Shown here piece after piece: positions 33,771 through 45,139 of a DNA stretch of 64,000 nt. How positions within the stretch are numbered: position 1 is the first letter of the stretch; each line of letters opens with the position of its first letter. The notes under the pieces were generated by a model. The model did no database searches. It had not been told where the DNA came from and worked only from the letters and a program-made list of their open reading frames with translations. The DNA comes from Cristatella mucedo. Its lineage: Eukaryota > Bryozoa > Phylactolaemata > Cristatellidae. The translations under genes and the position numbers were made by a program. Location of the stretch: positions 64,001 to 128,000 of the forward strand of contig WPIO01000090.1 of NCBI GenBank assembly GCA_009760855.2, written 5' to 3'.

Positions 33771-36149
33771 GAGTGCATTATTATTTTTAGCTCTCAAGTT
33801 TGTGTTTGTCATGCTAAGCCCTTGTCATCCTTTCACTCACATGTCGTAAAAATGTCACAGGTAGGCTATTAGTGACCCAATCAATGTGAATTTCTAAATA
33901 CAGGCTCGTATGTATGTTTTTTCAAGTTGTATGGCAACAAATGTAGTAACAATCTTGTTTTTGTCACCCACATGCTTCAGCAGCTTAAGACATCTCCGAG
34001 TGCTGTCCCAGCAGTGGTACTTGGTACCTCGTCAATTGTACAACTTGGTCGATACTGGGCCGATCGGTATGAAATTTGGAATACAAATGGGGATCACCTG
34101 TCTCCAGGTTTTCCTGTGTGCATCTACGCACGATGGTTGTGTTTGCACATAATGTGCCTGACACAAAATGTCCCTTGGCCGTTGTCGTGATGACAGTCAA
34201 CAGTTTGAGATGTCGATTTTTTTATTTTGTGTGTGTTGGGTTAGCGTGGAGTCAGTGTCTTGCATCTTTTGAGCGATTTGCCATATTTAATTGTGAAGTA
34301 ATAACTCACCATCTTTAATAACTAATGTATATATATATATATATATATATATACAATATATCCCTTGGTTTCTGTATTTCAAAGTTTTGTAAATTATAAA
34401 TGAATCAGAATAAATAGTTAAGCAATTTATAATATATGTGTTTAGTCTAAAACGTTACTAAATTTTTGTTTGGGATGTACATTGTTAATGAGAGACAGTA
34501 TAGTGAGCTTCACAGTGCTGTAGCTGCACGTTAAAAGAGTGAAAGAGTCCCTATTATTACCTGCAACGCTAACTATGCTAAAGGGAAATTACTGAGCTGT
34601 AATTATTCGAATGATGAATGCGAATATTTGTAAGTCACACATTTGAACGACACAGCTCATTATCACTAGAAAAGAACTACAATACACATTTAAAACGTTT
34701 CTATTGTACTGTCTTTGTTTTCGAAGCTCAAGTTGATCCCGTGCTAAGTATTACTAACCCTGTGAAACTGGTTAGTTTTTATAATGTTTTTGCATCCAAC
34801 TGCGTGTTAGTTGGATTTCATATGCTTATGCATTTGGGTCACATTTCAACCATGTTCATGTGCTCTATTTATCTGTACGACCTGAACGCAACACAGTGGC
34901 AAACATTTCTTCTGAAGATTGTATTATCTACGTGGAAATAGTTTTCACTATTGACCAAGCGGACGTTGACCTGTCTCATCCATAATGAGATTATTCTATC
35001 AACTCAAGAAATAAAGAACAATGACACAAATAACCTCATGCAGCATCTTATTCAAACTCAAGACCTTTGAAATTTTATTTTAGATTCAACTAGTAGAAAA
35101 TGACTAGTACCTCATCATTATTTATATTCAAAGCGGAAAATTAGCGCATTAGTGATGATATTTTGCAATAGCAAATGGTTGCTAACCTGGGAACTGCTGA
35201 GTAATTTTTGAAGGTAAGGTGATCGTAGCATCTGCAACAGGTTATCGGCCAACAAAATTTAAACCCCACTTCTACACTCGGTAGTGATTATATTAAAATC
35301 AAATATCATTGTTATCCTAAGAAGCAGATCCTTTCAATCAATACAGGTGCGATAGGAAATGTGGACACTGTGAAGAACAATTTGCAGTTAATGAAAGCCT
35401 ATACAGTTAGAAAGAAATAGAAAAACCCTTCACCAACTTCAATTTATAAGCCGACCGATAAACTAACAGCAAGCTGAAAGGTGTAGACATTTCTAGCTAT
35501 AGTGCATTCTTAGTATAGCGGGTTGGTTCTGTGGACAAGCATTCATCGAAATCATTTTTCCGACGACACATTTTTATAACGTCTACATTGCTTCACTTCG
35601 CCCGTGAATAGGTGGATGACTCTAAAGCAGAATATCGTCTAAAATGTTTAGTTGGCCTAATCAGTTTAGATCGATAAAGGTAAAGATTAAAAATGAAGAA
35701 TTATAGTGAATGAGGATTATATAATAAAAAATAGTTAAATACCTGCTGCATTGGCTGTAACTGTTGCATTGGCTGTAACTGGCTTGCTGTACAGTCTGGA
35801 AGCATGCAGAGCAGAGATTAAACTAGGTGCACGTGTTATTCTGACAATTAAATGAATGAGCAAATACCTCTCTGGATAGCTTGTGTTTTTTAAGCATATT
35901 CCGTATCAAGTAGCCTCATTGTACATGGATTGTGATTTTCGCGAAATACTTGAAGTATAGCACTGAGCAACCGTACAGAATCTAAAAGTATTGACCTGAG
36001 ACTAAAACATGTTAATTATAATGAATAGATAAAGTTAAAATAAGCCGTGTGACTATGACTGATGTATTAGTAGCTTTTACGAGGCATTAAGTTGTGCAGC
36101 TAAAAAATACGCATGTTTTTTTCTAAAAACTTAGGTACTACATCTGAAT
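33771..36149. other. No identified gene; (TA)n at 34,326-34,352
   Basis: Open frames of 60-107 codons occur on both strands (for example 34,618-34,941 plus; overlapping frames at 33,910-34,200), but none has a recognisable domain and several overlap each other. A small tandem of 'gcattggctgtaact' lies near 35,747-35,780. Confidence 0.3.
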
Positions 36150-39135
36150 TATCAAGTCACATAGCCGCTCAGGACAAGTATAAAGACGGTGCCGTATTCG
36201 GTAACAGGAGAGTATTTGTCGTTGCCCCAGAATCGTGAATGTCAGTTCGGTAGTCTGGGACTTGCATAGCTCAAGCTTCCATCAAAAATGAACTTTAAGT
36301 GGAGGGATACAACAGCTAATATATTTTCCATAAAGGACCTGAGCCCACGTTGAGGCTGAAACAGATGCAGCAGTTCATTTAAATTTGGAGGAGCAAGGCC
36401 GTGGCTGCCCTTGTGGGTCAGCCTATAAACTTTGTTCTGTATCCCTTGATCAACAGGCAGCCATCCGGGTCCTTTTGTCAAATTAAAAAGATATGCAAAC
36501 CTCTTTGATTTTAAAAGTAGAATTTCAGCCGTATGTAGCGGCCTTATTGAACGTTTTGTTTGCCCAGCCAAATGAGAATTACGATATACCAGCTAAGACG
36601 GAATTAAGGAGCTAGATAAATTGTTTGCAAGCCACAGTGGAGGATGGCTCGTAATCTTCAATTGGGATCAAAAGTGATAGCAAGCGGTAAAAACAGTTTT
36701 TTGGATGAATTTTTTAAAATTTAATCGTTTGCCGAAAGCAAAACCAAAATTTCAAGCAAGTAGTGATGGTATCCCAACAGTATCGCCAGTTAGAAAAGCA
36801 TAGCTTACTAACCCAGCCAAAGTCGTAGAGCATCCTAAGCATAAAATTGACATCTATTTCGTAAGCAGTAATAAGTTTCTAAGAAATTGATATTAAGTGG
36901 ATAACAGCAACGGACTGAGGACGGATCCTTGCGGGACAGCACAGGTCTTACGTTCGGCAAATGTGACCTGACCCGTGAGTGACACGAATTGTTTACGATC
37001 AAACAAATACGATTTAAGCCATGTCAGTCTGCCGGACCAATTGCCGTTCTCAATTTTTCAAGTATTATATTGGGATTCAATGTGACAAAAACAGCGGGTA
37101 GATCAGGTAGATCTTGAAAAGTGATATTTCAATACGAGTTACTGCGGATGGTTTAATTGGTAACAATGAGAGCGATTAAGTTTGTTTCAATATGTACAAC
37201 CAGCTAACTAGCAAAACGGTTTCAAGAATCTTTAGAAAATGATAAAGAACGGGCACTGGAAGGTAGTTAGCAATGATCCCTGTATCTGATCGAAGCTTTT
37301 ATGTATCGGCCTAGCAATCGCTGATTTTAAGGACTTGAGTACGAAACCTTTTTCAAGAGAAGCATTAAAAACCTCGGTCACGGCAGGCTAGGTAGTTTTA
37401 CAAGTGAAGACCGCATAGATGAAGGGTTAGGATCTTCAGTATACGAATTCTATTTTACTATGCCTTATCAAGGTAGCCAGATACCATGCCGAAACCTCGG
37501 AGAATCTTTTAAGGAAGGTCATGGTTGGCGAATTCAAAATTTCGGTAGCCAAAGGTAGCTTTATGGAGGCAAGAATGTGTAAGTTGGATTAGTGCAGATG
37601 GCTGATGAGCTTTCAGCTGAGCTCCTGATATCGAGGAATCAGTTCACTGAGCTTTGGCCAGTAGATTGCAAACTTTTGTATAAATCAGTTTTAGCTCTGA
37701 CTAGTAGGATTTTACTTTTCGAGAGAATTAGTAAACCCTGGTTTTCTTTATTCCCAGAAGACTCTGATGAAGCCATTTAAATATACTAGATCTACATCAA
37801 ACCTTTATTTCCTAAAAGCTAGTTAGAGCCAGCACCCAACCAGCAAATTTAAAATTCTTTGTTGGTTTGTAAATTGAAAGGAATCTCCACGACTCTTTAC
37901 ACCGAGAGAAATTATGTGGCCATGCTTGACGTGACCAGTTATAAGTGTCACTGTCACTGAGTCAGTGATGGTATTGAGGCTATCAGTTGAGTGTGGTTTC
38001 GGATTAGGAAAACCTGCATCGCATACCGATTTCTAACATTTGCCTTACACCATGGTTTTTGAGTTAAATCACTGAACAAAATGTGCATTACCCTTTACGT
38101 ACAACGGAAAAGGAACACTAAACAAGATCAAACACTGGTACGAGCGGGTCAGCTGGACTGACATCCTTACTGATAATGAGATCTAAGATATGGCCAGCGA
38201 CGTGAGTGCTACAAATAAAGTCTTGGACCGAACATAAGTTATCCAGACAGTCAATACATTATTAGATCTTGCTGTTCCTAGGATTTCTAATGTGACTAAA
38301 AAAGTATCCTGTAATAATAAATGGCTTGTCGCACGAAAATATTTTATCTAAGCACTCCAAAACATTCACTATAAATAATTTTAGTCAGCCAACAGGAGGT
38401 GGGTATTTTACAATATTGAGATGCCCAGACTCTTATGAGGTCCTGATTTGAGTTATTCAAACCATGGCCGAAGTGGAAAAATGCATGTCTTGTAGCAAAT
38501 TTATTAGTTTGTAACAACGATTGCAAATCCGCCACTAATCTTGTCGGAAAGCGTAAAAAAACAATGATAACTCAAGTGGGCTGGTGACAGACGTACAGCT
38601 ACCTGAGCTGGGCCTCATCTAGGTTTCGGTAAGTAGAAATGAATCTAGTTTCACCTGGACAGCCTGACAGGGGATATTTATCCTTTGGATTTTTGCGACC
38701 AGATATTTAGCTAACTGAATTCAAAAGGCAGTCTAACAACTGAGCGAGGTTGTATCAGTAGCTTGCATTAAAGTAGGCCTGAGTTGTCGGCCAGGCACTC
38801 ACAATCCCTTCATTTTAGAATGGGACCTTAGTAACGGTGGCCGGTGGTCATTTCGCAATATGATGGGGAATTGCCGACCATCAACTGCCACAAGGAGTGC
38901 TAATAAGTGCTTTAGACTTGTGCTTCGTAGGTCCGATACCCCAGCTGTTGATATGGTGCATAAAGGATTCAGGGAAGTTCGATTCATTTCATTAATTACT
39001 AGCCGGTAGTAGGATTCAACAATTGTAGTGTGAGAGTTTATAAGTATTGAACGAGTGTGTGCACGGCTATACCACTGACACACGTATGCAGATGCTGTCT
39101 TATGACTTTGAAATATATGCATCGGATGCCCCATA
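36150..39135 (-). mobile_element. Old B-related LINE with endonuclease and RT, heavily decayed
   Basis: Reading the minus strand from right to left, signatures appear in LINE order. A worn LLTETW is near 38,620, a PFIITG stretch near 38,330, THVAGHILDLIIS near 38,160-38,215, AIARPI near 37,310, CAVPQGSVLSPLL near 36,915-36,955 and FYA-stop-D (decayed YADD) near 36,840. GWLPVDQGIQNKV and LNELLHLFQPQRGLRS lie within 36,242-36,571. The C-terminal tail is clearly B-like. Stops and frameshifts are frequent. This is the only B-related copy in the window with its endonuclease region. The left and right edges are approximate. Confidence 0.7.
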
Positions 39136-39159
39136 AAAGCATATTTAAGTTATGTTGGA

Positions 39160-40496
39160 ATCTTACTGTAATGCAATGTATCTCTGTCTGTTCGTCCACA
39201 AAGCCATAGAGACCATATGGGTGTTACCCAGGATAGTTTTGCATAGCTCACTCACAGCCTAAGGAGCTTTCGGTACGCATTTGGTAGCTAACAGACTTCG
39301 TCTTATCAAACAAAAATAAAATGGGGAGCATAGCAGAGTTTCGACAGATATCGAGGAAGTGAGTAGCATGGAAGTAGTAGGTCGGGGCCACTGAAAAGAA
39401 TGAGCCACATTCGGCTGCAGAAAAGTAGTTGTCGGTGCCTAAAGATTGTGAAAGCTAGTTACACAGTCTAGGACCTGCATAGCTCAAGCTTCTGTGGCCA
39501 ACGGTCTATAAGTGGAAGAATGGAACAGCTAATTTATTGCCGGCACAAGACCTGAGGGTACAAACAGGCTGAAACCTGAACAGCAGTTCCGCTAGGTATG
39601 AATGAGCAAAACCATTTGGGCCTTGTTTTTTAGCACGATAACTTTGCTCTGTATCCTTTGTTCATCCAGCATCCATCCTAGCTATTTTAGCAAAGGAGAC
39701 ACGTACTCAAACCTGTGGGACTTCAAAACTTGCCTTGCAGCCATATTCATAGTCATGAACTTTAGCAATCTTGCTTTCTTTGGTATCCCAGCCAAAAAGG
39801 AGTTACAATAATCAAGCCGAGACAGAACCAACGACCCAGTTGAATTTTTCCAAGCCACCGTGAAAGACTGTCCCTAATAACGAAAAGGAATCGGACTTGG
39901 GAGCTAGCTGTAGAATCAGTCCACTGAATTAAGCTTTTAAAATTTGGGCAGCAGTCAAAAACGAACGTAAATTTAGAGGCCGTGATAATGGTCGCACGAC
40001 AGCATCACCTATTAAAAGAGCAGAGCCTTTTAAGAGAGCCAGAAGCGTAGGGTGTCAGGTGAGTTGCAGTTCGGTTTCACCATCATTTGGTTTCGAGAAG
40101 TTTGGCGATATCTAAGATAAAATGTCGGCTAGGCAAGCATTTAGTTTCTGAGTTGCAGCAGCAGATTACGTTTGCTCTAACGACAAATACGGCTGAGTGT
40201 CGTCAGAATAAAGTTATATCCTAATAAATGGGCCTTAATCACTTTTCCCGGGGGTTTATTATAAATAGAGAACAGCAAGAGACCGATTACAGATCACCGA
40301 GGGACTCTACAGGTAACCGGTCTCATGCATGAGACCTGAACCCCACACGTCACGGATTGAAAGCAATCGGACTAGTACGATTTAAACCACTCCAGTGCTT
40401 GGTCGGCCAGACCGATCGTTGACGTCAGTGGATCAAGTAGAACCTCGTGATAAATGGAGTCAAAGGCAGCTGATGGATCTCACAGAGCTAGATCGG
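39160..40496 (-). mobile_element. Family B LINE, 5'-truncated, broken
   Basis: About 1.34 kb in antisense. It runs from a worn ACATT-type tail ('gtaatgcaatgtatctctg') through the 3' UTR, C-terminal tail and RT core (GVPQGS and YADD regions in decayed form), and ends in the segment encoding LALLDLSAAFD at about 40,496. Frames are interrupted. Its 5' end abuts the 5' end of the plus-strand A fragment at 40,497 without spacer. Confidence 0.85.
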
Positions 40497-40990
40497 CTTC
40501 AAGATTCTGTCGCTCACTTTTAGGTCCCTTTGTTCTTTAGTGCCAGCCTATCTATAAGATGCCCGTGCCAGGATGAGCATCTTTCCACCCGCATTCTGGA
40601 TTAGAGGGTCTTACCAATGCCTCCTACAAATATCAAATACTTTGGAAACCGTGCATTTAGTTCGTATGCTCCTAAAGCGTGAACTGACTCCTGAATTACG
40701 TCACAACATCCCCTGACTTGACCACATTTAAAAATAACTTTAGAACAGGCCTATTTAGGACAGCATTTAGTGGGTCTTTGCGATTCGTCCTCCATGTGCT
40801 AATGCATGCTGACACTGTACTTGCTGCAACTAACCACATTTGCATGCTGACCATGGGCATATCACACCCAACCATTGTGTCTATGTGGTTGATCAAGCAT
40901 GATATTACTCACCACGCAATCGCGTTTCCCTTTGCAGTAAATGTCAAGAGCTAAGAAATAGATGGAGTTGTCTGAGGCTCTTTTATTAAG
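40497..40990 (+). mobile_element. Family A LINE, 5'-truncated 3' fragment
   Basis: It starts in the segment 'cttcaag.ttctgtcgctcac' (coding FKVLSLTF in copy 1) and runs to a worn stem-loop near 40,950-40,985. The tail is poor. Decayed coding; head-to-head with the B fragment on its left. Confidence 0.85.
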
Positions 40991-41339
40991 TGGATTTTTT
41001 ATCAATATATTATATAACATTCCCACATATCTAGTAATGTATGAACTATTATTAGAATAATTACTTCGCGACTTAAGTAAAGGATTGAGAGTATGCATTT
41101 AGATTTTCTTTGCTCGTTATGTAACACTCTGTTAAAACCAGTTGAAGTTGTTATGGCACAATGGATTTAGTACTGTATTCCTATATAACTTCAAATGCAA
41201 CATAAATGAGCAGTTTGGAATGTAATGGCTTATTTTTGACCAGTAAAGGCATGTGCATCTCCATTAGAGCAGGTCCACTGTACTTGCAGCATCTTCTGAT
41301 TCTCGGATAAGATTTAATTTAAGAAAGTAGGTTCATCAA

Positions 41340-41685
41340 TGTTTGCTACCGACGTGCGACTCCCGACTTGAGTCAGAACATCGCCTGACTTGATCACATT
41401 TAAAAAGAACTTAAAAACACACCTATCTACGACCGCATTTAGTGGGTCCCTGTGATTCGTCCTTCGCGTGCTTATGCATGCTGACACTGTGCCTGCTGCA
41501 ATTAACACCATTTGCATGCTTGCCCTGCGCACGTCACCCCTGCAAACGTTGTTGATGCTATACATCAAGCATGATATTACCCACGATTCAATTGCTTTTC
41601 CCTTTGCAGCAAATGTAAAGTGCCTAGGATAAGATTTGGTTCTCCAAGGGTGCTTTATCAATTGTTTTAATATTCTTACCTGCAT
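41340..41685 (+). mobile_element. Family A LINE, short 3' fragment
   Basis: It begins at the 'cccgacttgagtcagaacatc' segment and contains the end of the coding tail, the full 3' UTR, the stem-loop (aaagtgcc / gggtgcttt, both arms changed compatibly) and a short tail. Confidence 0.8.
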
Positions 41686-41848
41686 CACTATTAATACTAT
41701 TAATATTGCTAAAAAAGCAGTTTACATTGTCGTATTTTATAGATATCGTGATCAAGGAATAATTAAATACCGAAGTATTGCACGATATTGAATAAATGCA
41801 TCATTATTAATAGTATTATTATTGCTAAAAAAGCAATTTACATTGTCG

Positions 41849-41879
<31 letters not shown>

Positions 41880-41925
41880 TGATCGAGGTATAATTAAATA
41901 CTGAAGTCTTGCCCAATATCGAATA
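41681..41925. repeat. Tandem duplication, two units of about 116 bp, with (TA)n growth in unit 2
   Basis: 'tgcatcactattaat' at 41,681 and 'tgcatcattattaat' at 41,797 start two homologous units sharing 'ttgctaaaaaagca', 'tttacattgtcgta' and 'aattaaatac'. Where unit 1 has 'ttttatagata', unit 2 has a run of about 15 TA repeats. Unit 1 starts in the tail of the A fragment to the left. Confidence 0.85.
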
Positions 41926-42373
41926 ACATTCACTCTTGTACTTGAAAGACGGGAATAAAATCGGATCGACCACTACATACAATTAGCCGACGACAGGCAG
42001 CGCTGCTGTATCTACTAATAGCAGCTTGTACTTTGCAGTTGAGTCGGAGGAATTGAAGGCACCTTATTTACCACTGGCTATATACTTGGGGTAGCAGCAC
42101 GACCAGATTAATGACCAGCTGAAATCGTGAGTCCGGACGCTTGGGAACTGACACTTATTACACAGCTTGTGCATGTATTGACCTCCAGTAGATTCAAAAA
42201 CCATTCAACCTGCTTCTAAAAGTACCCGCTAACTCTTAACCCTCAACATATGCTAGTAAAAAAGCCGAGTTCATTTAACAGTTCTGAATAGAAAGGCATG
42301 TTCTTGGCAAACGAAATTAACAAACTGCGTTTTTCAGGTAATGATGGGACATACGACTGTACAATTAACTTAC
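41926..42373. other. No identifiable feature
   Basis: No frame or repeat recognised. On the minus strand it would be intron 3' of the candidate exon at 42,374-42,560. Confidence 0.3.
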
Positions 42374-42560
42374 CCTTGTTCAGTCCGTGGTCAACTTCTT
42401 CGTTAGAGGTCTGAAACTATTCCTGTTCAAAGTTGCTATCATCGCTAACAACTTCGTCATCTTCTCAGTCAACATCAGTATTTTCCTTAGCTTTCACTGC
42501 AAGATAATCAAAATCTAATAAAACCCAGTCAGCCGATGCTTTATCGAATTTTGCTATGAC
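42374..42560 (-). pseudogene. Exon-like remnant with splice sites and two nonsense codons
   Basis: On the minus strand an acceptor-like 'ttatctgcag' precedes, and a strong donor (AAGG|GTAAGT) follows, a 187-base segment. One frame throughout has coding-like composition (SADWVLLDFDYLAVKAKEN, then an acidic EDDEVVSDDSNFEQE stretch, then SNEEVDHGLNKG) but contains a TGA and a TAG. I do not recognise the family. The acidic stretch suggests a flexible linker. It looks like an exon of a dying gene, or an active exon with sequencing or assembly errors; chance is not excluded. No partner exon was found. Confidence 0.35.
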
Positions 42561-43929
42561 CTGCAGATAACTGAAGGCTGACCGTGCGGATCGAGCTTAT
42601 TAAATGATCTAATGATAGCACGATCGAAGCCTAAACTTAAATAGAATACTGGTCAAGTGTAAGCATAGATCACTTCTTTTTCGACGATAGAGAGTGGCAT
42701 AGGTACCGGTGCCTGCCGACTCTTTATGCCTCTTACAGGGAAAAAACGTAGCCTGAAACTAAGGCCTCATGGAAGACTTTAACACATGCCTTGGTGATAG
42801 TCACTCACATTGAATTAAGGGCAAAGGTAAATGTACGATTAAATTTTGAATGAAAGCTTCGGGAATTGTTGCACTGTACTTTGCTATGGCAATGCAATAA
42901 ATGCAAAGCATTTAAAACCATGTAAAGTGTATGATGTGCCTATTAACAGCCTCTAGTGCTAGTGAGGTAATCTCATCGATGACTTTCGGAAAAAATCTGA
43001 CAACCTTATGTGACTTAGACAATCTGATTTTAGTTACTCAACGATGATAAGGAGTCGAAAAAGGAACTGGTCGCCTGTCAACATCGTCCGAACGTATTTT
43101 TAACGTATTCATGTGCAACTAAAATTGCTCATTGTAACTTTATTAACTGATGCAATTTATTCTTAGCCAAAGATTCATGGGTGGAAGGCGATTGAACATA
43201 TTTTTATATTGTTATCTTCAGCAATTGTATGCATTTTTGCTGGCTAATAATGATAACCTCCAAAATGATTAGGCTTTTGAGAAAATCTTTTAAGAAACTC
43301 GAGAGTAATGAATTCAAATGACTTTGACAAGTCTCAAATGGTACCACAATTCAGCCATGTATCTGCAGTAGAGGTTGGTGTGCTATTTAGCCCTGACATG
43401 AGCGATGGAAGGGGTCATACCCATTGGAAATTGTGCAAAGCGAGATTACAATATCAGCGTATCTAATAGAGCAGTCAGAGAAGTGTCGAGTAAATACATA
43501 ACTTAAGCACCCGTCTGGCCCTGCAGCGTTTGCTCAGGTCTGCATGGAAATGCATGTGCTATCACTGCTGGAATTCTATGAACAACTCGTCAGAATTGTG
43601 TACAGTTTATTTCCGAGCCTCATGATTCCGATCTGTTTTGAAAAGAATTGGTGTGTGATTGCATCTCTTCATTTTAGGCCTTTCATTGCTACTTCGAGTG
43701 GCACTACCTGGAGCTATGGTGAAGTTTTTTTCAGGTGAGGTGATTTCTAAAGTATTCACACTGGTTCACTCCGAATGTACGATATAGCAGTCGCTATGTA
43801 TGCTTATTTCAATACATTCGTCTACAGTGTGTTTTGTAGCTCCCATGTGCCTGTGCCGATACTTAGGAAACCTTGATTACACGACCAGATGCTATAAGGA
43901 ATGATGTGCATTAGCCATTCCACTACTTA
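42561..43929. other. No identifiable feature
   Basis: About 1.37 kb; one 64-codon plus-strand frame (43,544-43,738) has no recognisable motif. Confidence 0.3.
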
Positions 43930-44060
43930 AATAATAATAATAGACCAGTTGTTCTGCACCGTCAGAGATCCTAATCTCTTTTTAGGCTTATGCTTCTGTA
44001 CATGAAGCAAAGTACAATGGCTACTGATAGCATCGACAATGACAGAAAGCCTAACAATGG
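43930..44060 (-). mobile_element. Possible worn family A 3' terminus
   Basis: 'taataataatag' followed by 'cagagatcctaatctctttttaggc' resembles the antisense of the A tail and stem-loop. Similarity fades quickly to the right. Confidence 0.3.
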
Positions 44061-44429
44061 CCCATTTTGCATGCATTGCATCAACATGCAAACATAGTCG
44101 CAACCTGACCAGAGCCTGCAAGCCTAGTAAAAAGAGGACTGGTAACAATGATCTGCTAAAAGCTGGGGTAAATAGGGCCTTTTTTAGCTTCCGATAAACA
44201 TCTTCAATTAATGGTATCCCGCTACTTCAGCCGAAAGTCAGTTGCAAGCTTAGTGGCTGATAAGTGCTCAGTAACAGAATCTGGGAGCATTTTAAGAAGA
44301 TAAGCTATGAACATTGTTCGGGAAAAGTTGATTCCGACAATTTCTAATTCGGCCCGAGGCTCACTAAAGACACGGAACTAGCAATGAAAAGAAATTAAGC
44401 CTCGGTGAACTATACATCTGATTACGATG

Positions 44430-45139
44430 TAATGTAATGTATCTCCGTCAGTAACTCCACAAAGTCATAAAGACCATGTGGGTGTTACGCAGGAGAGTTT
44501 TATATAGCACACTCACAGCCTAAGTGGCTTTCGGGACGCATTCGGTAGCCAACAGACTTCGTCTCGCGAAACAGAGAGAAAGTGGGGAGCATAGCAGAGT
44601 TAGGAGAGCAGTTGATGTAGTGAGTAGCATAGAATTAGCATTTCAGGACCACTGAAAAAGATGTGCCATAGTCGGGAGTTGTAGGGTATATGTGGTTGCA
44701 AAAGAATTGTGGAAGCGAGTTCCACAGTGTAGGACCTGTAGAGCTAAAGCTTCTGTCGCCAACTGTCTTTAAGCGGAGGAATGGGACAGCTAATTTATTG
44801 TCCACACAGGACCTGAGGGTGCGAACAGGCTGAAACTGATGCAGCAGTTCAGCTAGGTATGAAGGAGCAAAGCCGTGGCGGGCCTTGTGGGTCAGCATAA
44901 GAACTTTGCTCTGTATCCTTTGCTCAACCGGCAACCATCCTAGCTCTTTCAGCAAAGGTGACACGTGCTCATACTGCTGGGACTTGAAGACTAGCCTTGC
45001 AGCCATATTCATAGTCCGCTGTAGTGGCATAATAGGTTTCTTTGGTAGCCCAGCCAAAAGGGAATTACAATAATCAAGCCGAGACAGAACTAAAGAGCTA
45101 GTCACATTTTTTACAAGCCACTGTGGGAGACAGCTCCTA
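44430..45139 (-). mobile_element. Family B LINE, 5'-truncated, frame largely open
   Basis: An antisense copy about 95 percent like the B element at 55,799-57,935, from the ACATT tail at the left to the segment 'gagctgtctcccacagtgg' at about 45,135. A 156-codon frame (44,635-45,105 minus) covers LSRLDYCNSLLAGLPKK, LLKELGWLPVEQRI and GDRSFSSTGPTLWNSLPQ and ends early relative to copy 55.8-57.9. Its 5' end touches the 5' end of A copy 3. Confidence 0.9.

Noticed and set aside
33910-34318. Several overlapping frames on both strands, one vaguely like part of a receptor ligand-binding domain
   Set aside because: The resemblance needs frame changes, and its position is in the wrong order relative to the candidate at 33,113-33,290.
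34618-34941. 107-codon plus-strand frame
   Set aside because: No domain, no signal peptide and no splice or conservation evidence; left as unidentified.
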